Source: Tremella fuciformis
Taxonomy: Eukaryota; Basidiomycota; Tremellomycetes; Tremellales; Tremellaceae
Length of the DNA: 64,000 bases
Direction: 5' to 3'
NCBI GenBank assembly: GCA_032768795.1
Contig: CP136490.1
Coordinates: forward strand, 3,348,001-3,412,000
In this document: positions 47,515 to 56,259 of the stretch, piece after piece
Position numbering within the stretch: position 1 is the stretch's first letter
How the letters are laid out: every line of letters begins with the position of its first letter
The notes under the pieces: generated by a model
Database searches by the model: none
What the model was told of the DNA's origin: nothing
The model's input: the letters and a program-made list of their open reading frames with translations, nothing else
Program-made: the position numbers and the translations under genes

Positions 47515-49259
47515 TCAACCAGTGACGAACGTTCTTCCCCTTGCCCGCGCCAACGCCACCGACAAACTCGTCATCATCCACTCAAACGCGCTCTTCGTCA
47601 CTCCCCACGACTTCCACGACAGCAACTTTGCCTTCGTCTCACTCTCTAGGACCCCACCGGACGAGAAGATCAAGGGGAGGAAGGGCGTGTCGACAGCGTC
47701 CGCCGGGCGTGTCGGGAGAGCGTTGACCTTCCGCTTTGCCGCATGGGCCAAAACCCCCTGAATCCTGGCACGGGTCTCCGTCATGTGCGAGGGGTCGGGC
47801 CGGCGGGAGGCGTGCAGCTCCCGTTGGTGCGTGGGCGCCGCAAGGACGATGACCTTGACATCGTACTCCTCCGCCGCAAAGTCCGGGGAGCTGTCGCCCG
47901 TGTTGTCGACCCGGATGTCGTTGCGGCGGCGCGGTCCATTGAAGATGAAGGGCTCGATTGAGACGGAGAGGAAGGGGCCCGAGCGGAGCCCATCCGCAAG
48001 CCTGTGCTTGACAGACTCGTGTCGGGGGACGCGGAAATCGCTCCGGGCTGGGCAACACTCGTCGTGGCCGACGACGTTGGGTTGGGTGCAGGACTTGCAG
48101 GGCCCAGCCCGGCCTGGCATGAGCGTGCGGTAGGCCAAGTTGGCCTGGACGACTCGGTCGGTGAGCTGGAACCTCGCCGATGAGGGCAGAGTCTCCAGCC
48201 ACCGTCTCCCCAGCATGCTTGCCGCCTCGGCCAGTGCCACTCGCTCGTGCGTCTGCAGGGAGGTCATGAGGTCTTGCTGTTGTTGTTGGAAGACCTCCCT
48301 ACATAGCTCGCGCTGTGACGGGGCCGGGGCATCGGACATGAGTGCCGGGAAGAGTGGAGAGAGGACCTTGTCGGCCAGAGCGTCGGAGGCCTTGGCGGCG
48401 TGGGGCGAGCAGGTGAGGTGCGAGAGCAGACCAACGCCTCCGAGCGATGGGGGCAACGAGATGATAGCTCGGTCACGATCGCGGTCTGCGGATGGAAGAG
48501 GGCCGCGGATGCTGTCAAAAGCCTCCCACAGAAGGTCGTCGAGACGCCGCCAGTCGTCCTGGAGATCGCCGTTATCGTCTAGCGTGCGGATGAGATGGCG
48601 GAGCTTGTGCTGCGACGATCGGCGGAGGATGAGGAGGGCGTGCTGCTTTGGGAGGTGCTGCAGGTTGGCGAGCTGCGGCGCGAGGTCGGAGATGTGCTCG
48701 CGGAGGAAAGAGCTACGGGCCTCCTTGGAGCCAATACGGGTGCCCAGGATGTCGATGGGCTGGGTTTCGGTCGCCGCCTGCAGGCAGTGGACTCGGCACT
48801 TGGATGCGTTCAGGGTGAGGGGCGAGTCCTCGTCCTTGAAGAAGTCCAGAGACTTCTGCAAGTCCTTCGGGTCAGATGTGAGGATGAAGATGTCGTCGAG
48901 GTAGGCCAATACGAGGCACTGGGCACCGAGGAGGTCTTGAAGTCTCTCGACTAGGGGCCGGATGCCGATGGAGAAGAGGAGTGGACCCATTGGATCTCCC
49001 TGCCGGATCCCCTTGGCGGACGGAATCGTGACTGTTGTGCCGGCTGAGTGGACGTAGAGCAGTGACGGGTCGTTGTAGGACCATGAGGCGAGGCGGAGCA
49101 ATGAGAGGGCGTGGGCTTGTAGGGATGAGGCAAGGGCGGAGCGGGTGATGTCGTTGAATGCGTTGTTGGAGTCTAGGCTGATGAGGTGGGTGAAGTGGTG
49201 GAAGCCTGGGAGCTTGCGAACTGCCAATTTGACTGCGCGCGTGATCGGCTCTATACCCC
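47515..49259 (-). pseudogene. Non-LTR retrotransposon ORF2, C-terminal part
   Basis: Continuation of ORF2 after the insertion. It carries RT palm motifs (FTHLISLDSNNAFNDI; KGIRQGDPMGPLLFSIGI; catalytic CLVLAYLDDIFILTSD), thumb sequence, and a C-terminal Cys/His cluster CKSCTQPNVVGHDECC, followed by RRNDIRVDNTGD and EEYDVKVIVLAAP, which resemble the catalytic part of a restriction-like endonuclease. No internal stop interrupts this part. Counting from 58540 to 57115 plus 49259 to 47515 gives 3,171 nt, divisible by three (1,056 residues), so the only visible lesion in ORF2 is the insertion. The gene is inactivated by that insertion. Confidence 0.85.
49255..49259. repeat. Target-site duplication ACCCC, left copy
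   Basis: Five bases immediately before the TGTCAC end of the composite element. They are identical to 57110-57114 after its other end. Five-bp duplications are usual for Ty3-type integrases. Confidence 0.85.
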
Positions 49260-49978
49260 TGTCACGAATGACACCAAAGCAGCACCAAGACCGAGCAAGA
49301 CCGAGCCAAAGGAACGTGAGTCGAGCCCTCGTCAGCACTCGCCGAAGCTCGCCGTGACTCGTCAAAACCGGCCCACGTGAAATTACCGCATTCGTCGGAC
49401 AAAAGGATGCATCTCTCGCACAGCTAAGTCCCGTCGTCACCACAGCTCTCGTCGACAGCAAGGAACTCTTCGAGGCTCGCCGTGCTCGCCATGCTCGCCG
49501 CCGAAGAACAATAGGCCTCCTCGATGCTTACTCAGCGAGCTCGCCGGATGCGGCGAACTCGCCTAAGGGAAACGAGAGAACAATGAGCTCGACGTACATT
49601 GGGCAAAACCTTGTCGAGCTCGCAGAGACAGAGACGCAGAATCGACGGACGGGCTGTAGGATACATAAGGCTCGCAGAGCCCTTGTAGAACTCCAGTACT
49701 CTCGCAATTGAGTTGCATGGGACTACTCCCTCACTTACTCTCTCTCGCTCCGTCCCGCCGACAGCTGCTAAGGTCTAGCACTTGTCGGTCCGCCTTGTCG
49801 TGTCTCGCCTTGCCTAGCCAACCTCGGCTACCCTCGTCGACACTCGTTGAGACTCTACGAGCCCTCCGAGCCCTTGCCCTCGCCCTTCTCTCCTAGTCTC
49901 GCCCAGCCTCGCCGAAGTCGAAGAGTCTCGGTCACCCAGTGACGGGCCTTTGGACAGAGACAGAGAGGTAGCGTGACA
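49260..49978 (+). repeat. Complete 719-bp LTR (left)
   Basis: Starts TGTCACG and ends CGTGACA, perfect short inverted ends. The first 14 bases can fold (TGTCA-CGAA-TGACA). TATA-like tacataag lies at 49,662-49,669. The inferred transcript start (R) is at 49,695, 33 bp downstream, because that segment pairs with the primer site beyond the LTR. U3 is therefore about 435 bp and R-U5 about 284 bp. A long open frame crosses U3 but no protein was recognised. No second direct copy exists in the window. Confidence 0.85.
49662..49669 (+). promoter_or_regulatory. TATA-like box of the large LTR
   Basis: tacataag, 33 bp upstream of the inferred R start at 49,695. The solo LTR at 55.2-55.6 kb has a matching layout (catatagg, then 35 bp to a similar start). 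Confidence 0.6.
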
Positions 49979-49980
49979 GT

Positions 49981-49994
49981 ATTGCGAGAGTACT
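49981..49994 (+). promoter_or_regulatory. Self-priming primer-binding site
   Basis: attgcgagagtact is the exact reverse complement of 49,695-49,708 inside the LTR. It lies 2 nt after the LTR end and shows no TGG tRNA-type start. This is the arrangement known from Tf1/sushi-type elements, where the 5' end of the RNA folds back as the primer for reverse transcription. Confidence 0.8.
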
Positions 49995-50506
49995 CATACC
50001 GTCACTACCCGCCTAGCCTCTTCGAACCCTAGCCGTTCCCTCGCCTTATCCGCCATGTCTGGAATCGCTGGGCGACAGCTTCGTTCCGGTACTTGCCAAC
50101 CTGAGCGACAGCTCGGCGAGATCGACGAGCAGGGAGCGAATTCGCCTCCCCCTCCTCTCGAAGAAAACGAGCTCGAGATCAGCCTTGAGAATGCGCCGGA
50201 GCCTCCGGACGACCCTGCCGAAGACCCCGAGGCCTACGAGCGCTTCAAGGCCCGCTTCGCCCAGTGGAAGCTCCTTCGTCGAGCCTTCGAGGCCGGCCAG
50301 CGAGCGCAAGCTAGGGATCAGCCCGCGGTCTCGCCAAGCCCCGCCGCGTCTCACCTAGGCTCGACGAAAGAGCCAAAGATCAAGGAGCCAGACACCTTCT
50401 CTGGCACAAACCCGGCTGCATTGAAGAGCTTCCTTCTCCAATGCCGACTCATGTTTGAGCTCAACAGCTCTCGCTACTCTAGCGAGGACACCAAGGTTTT
50501 AGCCAT

Positions 50507-50511
50507 GGTGG
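50507..50511. repeat. Target-site duplication GGTGG, left copy
   Basis: Directly precedes the miniature LTR. The second copy is at 51,074-51,078. Confidence 0.85.
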
Positions 50512-50645
50512 TGTCAGGAAACTGACACGAGTCTAATATAAGCGGTGCGGATTCCTTAGAGTAAGGATCCGTTAACATACCTTTTGGTACAGTGTGAATG
50601 CACTGCAGGCTCTCTTATGACCGCTTACATAAGTCTGTTCTGACA
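50512..50645 (+). repeat. Left LTR of the miniature element
   Basis: TGTCAG...CTGACA ends. The first 16 bases form a perfect hairpin (TGTCAG-GAAA-CTGACA). TATA-like taatataa is at 50,534-50,541; the inferred R start at 50,562 is 28 bp downstream and sits in an imperfect palindrome (ggattcctta-gag-taaggatcc). Confidence 0.92.
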
Positions 50646-50647
50646 GA

Positions 50648-50660
50648 TAACGGATCCTTA
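50648..50660 (+). promoter_or_regulatory. Self-priming site of the miniature element
   Basis: taacggatcctta is the exact reverse complement of LTR positions 50,562-50,574 and starts 3 nt after the LTR end. It has the same geometry as in the large element. Confidence 0.82.
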
Positions 50661-50939
50661 ACGGGTTGTGTGTTCAAATACCGGTGTGGGCCGGGCATCA
50701 GCTATTTGCACCAACTTGGAAATGCCACGTCATGCGGGCAGGGTCCCAGGGGGACTATCAGGGTTCAATTGTGCCTGTTATGGACAATTTGAAATGAGTC
50801 GATGCAATCGGAGATTGATCGATACAATTCGTTACAATTAGTAACGAATAGTGAGAAATAGAACCCAAATGACGTCAAGTGTTTCGGTGTGGTTGGACTC
50901 GATAAGTTCAGAGACTGAACTTGCCCAAGGAGGGTCGAG

Positions 50940-51073
50940 TGTCAGGAAACTGACACGAGTCTAATATAAGCGGTGCGGATTCCTTAGAGTAAGGATCCGT
51001 TAACATACCTTTTGGTACAGTGTGAATGCACTGCAGGCTCTCTTATGACCGCTTACATAAGTCTGTTCTGACA
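50940..51073 (+). repeat. Right LTR of the miniature element
   Basis: Identical over all 134 bp to the left LTR by eye. Followed directly by GGTGG (51,074-51,078) and the resumed gag frame. Confidence 0.92.
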
Positions 51074-51763
51074 GGTGGCCTACCTTCGGGGACCCGCCTT
51101 GGCTTGCGTCCAACCGCTCTTGTCGCAGGAGCCGAGAGCCGCCGAGCTCTCGTCGGTCGGGGCATTTACTGCCTACCTGCGAGCTAGCTTCGGCGACCCC
51201 GACGAGCGTGGCACAGCCAAACGCCAGCTCCGCGAACTTCGCCAGGACAAGGACGCTGCGTCTTACTTCGCCCGCATCCGAGAGCTCGCCACGATCGCCG
51301 GGTATACCGACCAGGTAGCTATCGTCGACATTGCCGTCGCCGGCCTGCGGGGCAACCTCAAGGACGAACTCGCCAAACGCGGCGACTTCGACACGCTCGC
51401 CGAACTCGTCGGGTTCGTCGTTCCTCTCGATAACCGTCTCCGACGCAGGTCCGAAGAACGCAAGAAGGAAGAGACCCACTCTCCTCCTCCGCAGACCTAC
51501 GCCGGGACTCTCGCCAAGCCTCGCCAAGAAGGTCGGCTCGACCCAAAACAGCCTGAGCACCGGCCTTCTCTTCTACCTCCTCGCCCGCAGCCTGCCTTCG
51601 TTGCAACTCGCCAAGATCTTCGTCGCGACTCGCCGCGTTCCACCGAGCCCTCGCCTCAAGAGGGCCGGCGGCCTTACGGACCGCTGTCCGAGGCCGAGAA
51701 AGATCGACGTCGCCGAGCCGGAACTTGTATTATTTGCGACAAGCCAGGCCACTTCGCCTCTGA

Positions 51764-54700
51764 CTGCCCCTCTCGATCCAACAAGCCGTGAGAGCCAGTC
51801 ATCGCCAAGCCCGAGGCCCCAAAAGCCTAGGGGACGCTTCTCGCGGCGAAGCCTCTCCCCCTATCCCCGTCCTCGCCGCAACTCGCCAAGTCTCGCCGAT
51901 CCCTGTTGATGTTAGCCAGCCAGAAAGTGAGCATGCATTGAGTGCTGCTTACTCTGGCCTGCCGGCACCAACTAACCTTGAAACTAACCAACCTCTCGCC
52001 GAAGGACGAGTAGGTGGTTACCCTGCCAAAATCCTCGTCGATTCTGGCGCCTCCCACAACTACATCTCCCGTCCCTTCGCCGAGAGCCACCGACTCTTGG
52101 CAATCCCTCGCCAAACCCCGTCGGATCTTCAGCTCTTCGACGGAACCCTCGCTCAAGATGGCCCGCTCACGCATTACGTCCGAGAGGATGTAGAGCTGGG
52201 CCCCCTCTCTGGAACCACTCGCCTCGAGATCACCAAGCTCGAGGGAGCGGACGTCGTGCTCGGCTATTCCTGGCTATGCAGTCGCCGAGCCAAAATCGAC
52301 TTCGGCAAAAGAACGATAGTCGATCCTCGATCCAAAGGTTGGGCAGCGAAGCCTAGCCAACCTCAAGGTTGGGCAGAAGAGCCCGCCTTCCTTGCCGAAC
52401 CCAGTCCCGAACCGGATGAGCTCCACGCCAGAGCCTCCGTCCTGCCCATTGTGGCCGAGCCGTCGCAGAGCTTGCCGAGTGTCGGCGAGGCTGAAGGTCA
52501 GCAAGACCTTGCTCCAGCCCTTCCTAGTGCCGCGAGCGACTCGCCTATGCCGCCGAAGGTCGCCGCGCCCTCGCCCACGTCCCAGTCCTCGCCCAAGCCC
52601 AAGCCCCCTCGGTCCCAGGCCAATTTGGTCGCCCGGCGGGCTTCCCTCGCCCCGTCTCGTTCGAAGTCGTCGAGATCCGGCGATTCCTCGACGAAACGAT
52701 CCAGAAGAGCCAAGCTAGCTAAGCTTCGCAAAGAAATCGGGGAGCACATTGGACGGGTGTCTAAGCCCAACTCGATCGCGCTCCCACCTGTTTTGAAATG
52801 GCCGGGGCTCGTCGAAGAGGAACCGATGCGCCTGTGCGCTGTATCCGACGCTCGAGCAGTGTCGGAGAGGTTCGACGACTTCGACGAGCTCGCCACCCTG
52901 CCTTCGTTTACCTCGGCGTACGAGTTCACGCCGGAAGAGAAGGATCTTGTGATGAGCTGCGTTCCGCCGCAGTATCACGAGTTCCTCGAGATCTTCCATC
53001 CTCGCCAAGGTACGGAGACCCTCGCTCCCCACCGCCCATACGACATGCGCATCGATCTGCGACCGGATCATGCGCTGCGAGTCGCCCCGTTGTATGAGGT
53101 GTCACAGGAGCAAAAGTCGGCGATGCGAGCCATTATCGACCGAGAGCTCGCCGCAGGTCGGATAAGAGATAGCAACTCGCCGTACGGCTCGCCGACGTTC
53201 TGCGTGAAGAAGCAAGACCTTGTGAATTGGCGAATGGTCGTCGACTATCGCCATCTCAACGCAGCAACGATCCCCGACGCCTACCCTGTTCCGCTGATCT
53301 CTCAGGTCACGGCGAGCCTCGCCGGGTCTGAGTGGTTTAGCTCATTTGACCTAGTCTCGGCGTATCAGTTGCTAAGGATTGCCGAGGGTTTCGAGAAGTA
53401 TACTGCCTTCCGAACTCCCTTCGGCATGTTCGAGTCATTGGTGGTGAGAGATGGCTTGCGGAACGCACCCGCTGTCTTTCAACATTTCCTGAACGAGTTA
53501 TTCGCCGACCTCGCCGAGTGGGTATGTGTCTACATCGATGACATCATCATCCACGCCAAAACACTCGACGAGCTTCGCCGAGTCACAAGGATTGTCATGG
53601 AGAGGATCCGTGGCACCTCGCTCTTCTGCAAGGCCTCGAAATGCCACTTCGAGCAACGCTCAGTCAAGTTCCTTGGGTTCATCGTTTCCGGCAAGGGCGT
53701 CGAGGCCGACGCGTCCTACGTGCAGGGCGTCGTTGACTATCCCCCTCCCCGCGATGTTCGCCAAGTTCGACGATTCCTCGGCATGGCTAGCTACTATCGG
53801 CGATTTGTACCGAACTTCGCCAAAGTAGCTGGGCCTCTTCACAGCCTCACCAGGAAGGACGTCAAGTTCACGTGGGGCGAAGGCCAGCAAGCAGCCTTCA
53901 ACGAGCTCAAGTCGAGGTTGCAGCGTTCGCCGATCCTCGCCTTCTTCGATCCAACTCGGGATGCGATCCTACAGACCGACGCATCCGCCTATGGATGGGG
54001 CTTCGTTGTCTCGCAGAAGGACGCCGAGGACAACGAGCACCCCGTCGCTATCGAGTCAGGCGCGTTCACCGAGGCCGAGTTGAACTACACCACCACGGAA
54101 AAGGAGTTCCTCGCCGTGGTGCACGCGTTTCGCCGAAGGCGACATCTTCTCGCCCAAGTTCATACGACGGTGATCACTGATCATTTGAACCTCACCTACT
54201 GGATGGAACCTCAGCAACTCAATCCAAGGCAAGCTAGATGGGTTGAGATCCTCGCCGCTTTTGACTTCAAAATCGTCTACAGGCCCGGCAAGCTCGCCGA
54301 GCTCCCCGACGCTCTCTCCCGCAATCCTTCCTACTCCCCAGGCTCGCTCGTCGAGCAACCTCAGAACTTCCTCCAAGCCCTTCCCTCACTCGACGAGTCC
54401 GCTGAGGTCTCGTCGAATCTCGCCTACCTCCTCCGCGCCGTCCGAGTACGCGCGCCTGCTTCGCCTGGAGCAACGACGCTCGCCGAGCGTCTCCTCGAGG
54501 ACCCAGACATTCGGCCAATCCTAGGCCATCTCGCCCAAGGGTCTCAGACCCTTTCTAGCACTCATCCAGAGCTGGAAGCTCTGCGGAAGCGATTGGGGTT
54601 GTCGAGGCTCGAAGAGTCTCGGCGAGCGGTGCGGCCTGACGACGGTCGTCAGGGAGACGGTGGCCAAATTGTCGCTGTTGTAAAATTCCTTGACGACGGG

Positions 54701-54835
54701 GTGACAACGACTGTGTATAAGAGAGTGAGTGAGTTGGCCGAAGATCCCCATGATTCCTTGAATCATTCTCTACTCTCCTTCTCTCACCCTCACTTCACCC
54801 TCAACTCGCCGAACAACAACCAGCATCGCCGATAA
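51764..54835 (+). CDS. Retrotransposon Pol fragment: protease, reverse transcriptase, RNase H
   Basis: Open frame in -1 relative to gag. It opens at 51,764 after a stop at 51,761, overlaps gag by 28 nt and has no early ATG, so it needs a -1 frameshift or similar event. Domains: aspartic protease (ILVDSGASHNYISRPFA) near 52.05 kb; RT with FSSFDLVSAYQLL and the catalytic CVYIDDIIIHAKT near 53.53 kb; RNase H with ILQTDASAYGWGFVVSQKD, TEKEFLAVVHAF and ITDHLNLTYW near 54.0-54.2 kb; tether to PGKLAELPDALSR. The integrase zinc finger and DDE core that should follow are absent. From about 54.6 kb the frame runs through unrelated sequence and ends at TAA 54835. Confidence 0.88.
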   Translation: MPLSIQQAVRASHRQARGPKSLGDASRGEASPPIPVLAATRQVSPIPVDVSQPESEHALSAAYSGLPAPTNLETNQPLAEGRVGGYPAKILVDSGASHNYISRPFAESHRLLAIPRQTPSDLQLFDGTLAQDGPLTHYVREDVELGPLSGTTRLEITKLEGADVVLGYSWLCSRRAKIDFGKRTIVDPRSKGWAAKPSQPQGWAEEPAFLAEPSPEPDELHARASVLPIVAEPSQSLPSVGEAEGQQDLAPALPSAASDSPMPPKVAAPSPTSQSSPKPKPPRSQANLVARRASLAPSRSKSSRSGDSSTKRSRRAKLAKLRKEIGEHIGRVSKPNSIALPPVLKWPGLVEEEPMRLCAVSDARAVSERFDDFDELATLPSFTSAYEFTPEEKDLVMSCVPPQYHEFLEIFHPRQGTETLAPHRPYDMRIDLRPDHALRVAPLYEVSQEQKSAMRAIIDRELAAGRIRDSNSPYGSPTFCVKKQDLVNWRMVVDYRHLNAATIPDAYPVPLISQVTASLAGSEWFSSFDLVSAYQLLRIAEGFEKYTAFRTPFGMFESLVVRDGLRNAPAVFQHFLNELFADLAEWVCVYIDDIIIHAKTLDELRRVTRIVMERIRGTSLFCKASKCHFEQRSVKFLGFIVSGKGVEADASYVQGVVDYPPPRDVRQVRRFLGMASYYRRFVPNFAKVAGPLHSLTRKDVKFTWGEGQQAAFNELKSRLQRSPILAFFDPTRDAILQTDASAYGWGFVVSQKDAEDNEHPVAIESGAFTEAELNYTTTEKEFLAVVHAFRRRRHLLAQVHTTVITDHLNLTYWMEPQQLNPRQARWVEILAAFDFKIVYRPGKLAELPDALSRNPSYSPGSLVEQPQNFLQALPSLDESAEVSSNLAYLLRAVRVRAPASPGATTLAERLLEDPDIRPILGHLAQGSQTLSSTHPELEALRKRLGLSRLEESRRAVRPDDGRQGDGGQIVAVVKFLDDGVTTTVYKRVSELAEDPHDSLNHSLLSFSHPHFTLNSPNNNQHRR
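54713..54834 (+). promoter_or_regulatory. Putative own promoter of the accessory gene
   Basis: gtgtataagaga at 54,713-54,724, a pyrimidine-rich stretch (ctctccttctctcaccctca) about 50 bp later, and a caacaaccagcatc leader before the ATG form a canonical fungal core promoter. It lies within the end of the pol frame, suggesting that the gene arrived with its upstream region. Confidence 0.5.
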
Positions 54836-55197
54836 TGGTCCGGACTCGAGACGACAGTGAGTGTTATCGACGAAGTTCGGCGAGGCTCGTCGAGCGGTGG
54901 CTGACGTTGCAGTTGCTCGCGAGGCCGCAGCACGGGCCGCAGCGGGCTCGAACAACTCGGCAGGTGTCGAGGCGGCCGCGGACGCCGGCGCTGGCGTCAG
55001 CGAGGCGACTGCCGCGATCGTTGCCGCGTCGGACGAGGCGGCGAGGCTCGGCGAGGCCGACGTCGAGAACGACGAGGAGGGCGGCGACGCTGACGAGGCA
55101 GGGCGAGTCGACGCTCAGGTCGACGAGGGGGGGGAGGAGGATGAGGAGGACGACGAGGAGGGTGACGAGGAGGGTGCCGATGACAAGGCCACCATTG

Positions 55198-55202
55198 CGG
55201 AG
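55198..55202. repeat. Target-site duplication CGGAG, left copy
   Basis: Directly precedes the solo LTR start TGTCACG. The second copy is at 55,638-55,642. Confidence 0.82.
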
Positions 55203-55637
55203 TGTCACGACGGCCACGCCCTCGACGACCTACGCACGTGACCGACACCTCTCACGTGGCCGACACGTGACCTACCTCGGGCTGGAGAACCTCGACGAGG
55301 GAGTAGACGTTGGATGAACGCGCGACGACGGGAAGCAGGCGCAGAGTCATATAGGATGCCCCGGGCGCCCGTCGTAGTTCTTCAGCACTCTCTGATTGAG
55401 TCTCATGGATCACCATTGACGATCTCACTCTCTCCGTGGCACGCAGCGTGGCTGAGTCGCACTCACGCTGTATCCTCGACGACCTTGTTACCTCGACGAC
55501 CTTGTAACCTCGACGAGGATCCAACCTCGACGAGGATCCTACCTCGACATCCTCGTTTCTACCCCTTTATCCTTTATTCTTGACTCTGATATTGTGCGAG
55601 AGGGCCTCTGCCAACGGGAGAGCGCAGCATCGTGACA
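55203..55637 (+). repeat. 435-bp solo LTR of a related family
   Basis: Begins TGTCACG and ends CGTGACA, flanked by CGGAG on both sides. The TATA-to-R region resembles the large LTR: catatagg, then tagttcttcagcactctctg and attgagt...catgg, against acataagg, tagaactccagtactctcg and attgagt...catgg. No internal domain remains, so the parent element was probably lost by LTR-LTR recombination. Removing it with one CGGAG restores the accessory reading frame. Confidence 0.85.
55474..55555 (+). repeat. About 17-bp tandem repeat inside the solo LTR
   Basis: Four to five degenerate units of acctcgacgaccttgt / acctcgacgaggatcc type in the U5-side half. They have diverged into two sub-types arranged in pairs. 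Confidence 0.75.
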
Positions 55638-55642
55638 CGGAG
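55638..55642. repeat. Target-site duplication CGGAG, right copy
   Basis: Directly follows the solo LTR end CGTGACA. Confidence 0.82.
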
Positions 55643-56259
55643 CTTTGTGAGCAGGTGGCGGCGCTCGAGGAGGCGGCGCGTCGTAGGAGTCGCTCTCGTC
55701 AGGAGGAGGAGGATGGTGAGCTTGTCTCGTTGGGCTCGGCGAGCCTAGCTGATCAGCAGACTATGATGAAGTGGCGTCCCCTCGTCGGAAGAGGAACGAG
55801 ACTCGAAGAGAGTCTTTCATCCGGGTGAGTAATCTTTGGCGAGTCTCGGCGAGCTTGGCTGACGTCGCTAGTCTCGGTATCCCGACGTCGAGCAGCCAGC
55901 GGAGCCCTGCGAGAGATGCCACAAGGATGGCTTTACATGCTTGGTGTTGCCAGGCCTTGTAAAGTGTCGCACGTGCACTTCGGGCCCCTGCAGCTTCAAA
56001 TCCGAGCGTGAGCGAGGATCGGCGAGGGCTAACGAGGGCGGCGGGCTTGCCGAGCTCGCGCCGAGTGAGCTCCCGGCGATTTTTGCTCTGGTTGGCTACA
56101 TTCGTGAAGCAACCGAGCCGGGTCTCCGCTCGTTCCTGATTGGCGAGCTTCGGCGTCGGACTGGGCTGGGCCCAGAGGCTTTTGGTCTGCCGGCAGACAC
56201 CAACCCGGAGGCAGGTCCTTCAGGCTCGTCGTAGTCCTTGTATGTAGCCTAGTTGTAGG

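Larger units (their letters stand above)
50512..51073 (+). mobile_element. 562-bp miniature LTR retrotransposon (TRIM-like)
   Basis: Two identical 134-bp direct LTRs (50512-50645 and 50940-51073) flank a 294-bp non-coding centre, with GGTGG duplications outside. A self-priming site lies 2 nt after the left LTR, and a purine-rich tract (aaggagggtcgag) lies just before the right LTR. No protein of useful length is encoded, so proteins must come from another element. Identical LTRs mean a recent insertion, younger than its host element. The centre is noticeably more AT-rich than the surrounding gag. Confidence 0.92.
50055..51791 (+). pseudogene. Retrotransposon Gag, interrupted by a miniature LTR element
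   Basis: ATG at 50055 (MSGIAGRQLRSGTCQPERQL). Disordered N-terminus, then the capsid-like region (EPDTFSGTNPAALKSFLLQC; ALACVQPLLSQEP; SVGAFTAYLRASFGDPDERG) of Ty3-type Gag, and a C-terminal CCHC zinc knuckle, CIICDKPGHFASDC. The frame breaks at 50,512 where the miniature element enters and stops a few codons later. Excluding 50,512-51,078, the two parts add to 1,170 nt, divisible by three (389 residues). No other lesion is visible. Pol follows in the -1 frame. Confidence 0.88.
54835..56234 (+). pseudogene. Accessory gene: acidic, coiled-coil, Cys-rich motif protein; split by a solo LTR
   Basis: The ATG overlaps the pol stop by one base (TAATG). Exons: 54835-54856, 54913-55202 resuming at 55643-55715, 55757-55824 and 55896-56234. 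They total 792 nt, divisible by three (263 residues), with GT-AG ends. The protein has an Ala-rich N-terminus, an acidic Asp/Glu tract, a coiled coil LCEQVAALEEAARRRSRSR, a basic NLS-like SPRRKRNETRR, then a Cys cluster CERCHKDGFTCLVL...KCRTCTSGPCSF (C-x2-C-x6-C-x8-C-x2-C-x4-C) and a helical end. Cys clusters of this spacing occur in many unstudied basidiomycete proteins; I do not know its function. Zinc or nucleic-acid binding is inference. Exon 2 is interrupted by a solo LTR with CGGAG duplications. Confidence 0.72.

Noticed and set aside
48140..48904. 254-codon plus-strand frame in the non-LTR element
   Set aside because: Cys/Arg/Ser-rich shadow of the RT-encoding ORF2 on the other strand.
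54835..55317. Unspliced 160-codon Arg/Thr-rich frame starting at the accessory gene ATG
   Set aside because: The spliced model gives a coherent acidic and coiled-coil protein whose frame is exact over four exons; the unspliced frame is a repetitive Arg-rich shadow.
55474..55555. CRISPR-like regularly spaced repeats
   Set aside because: Units are adjacent with no unique spacers and lie within a eukaryotic LTR; this is a simple tandem array.
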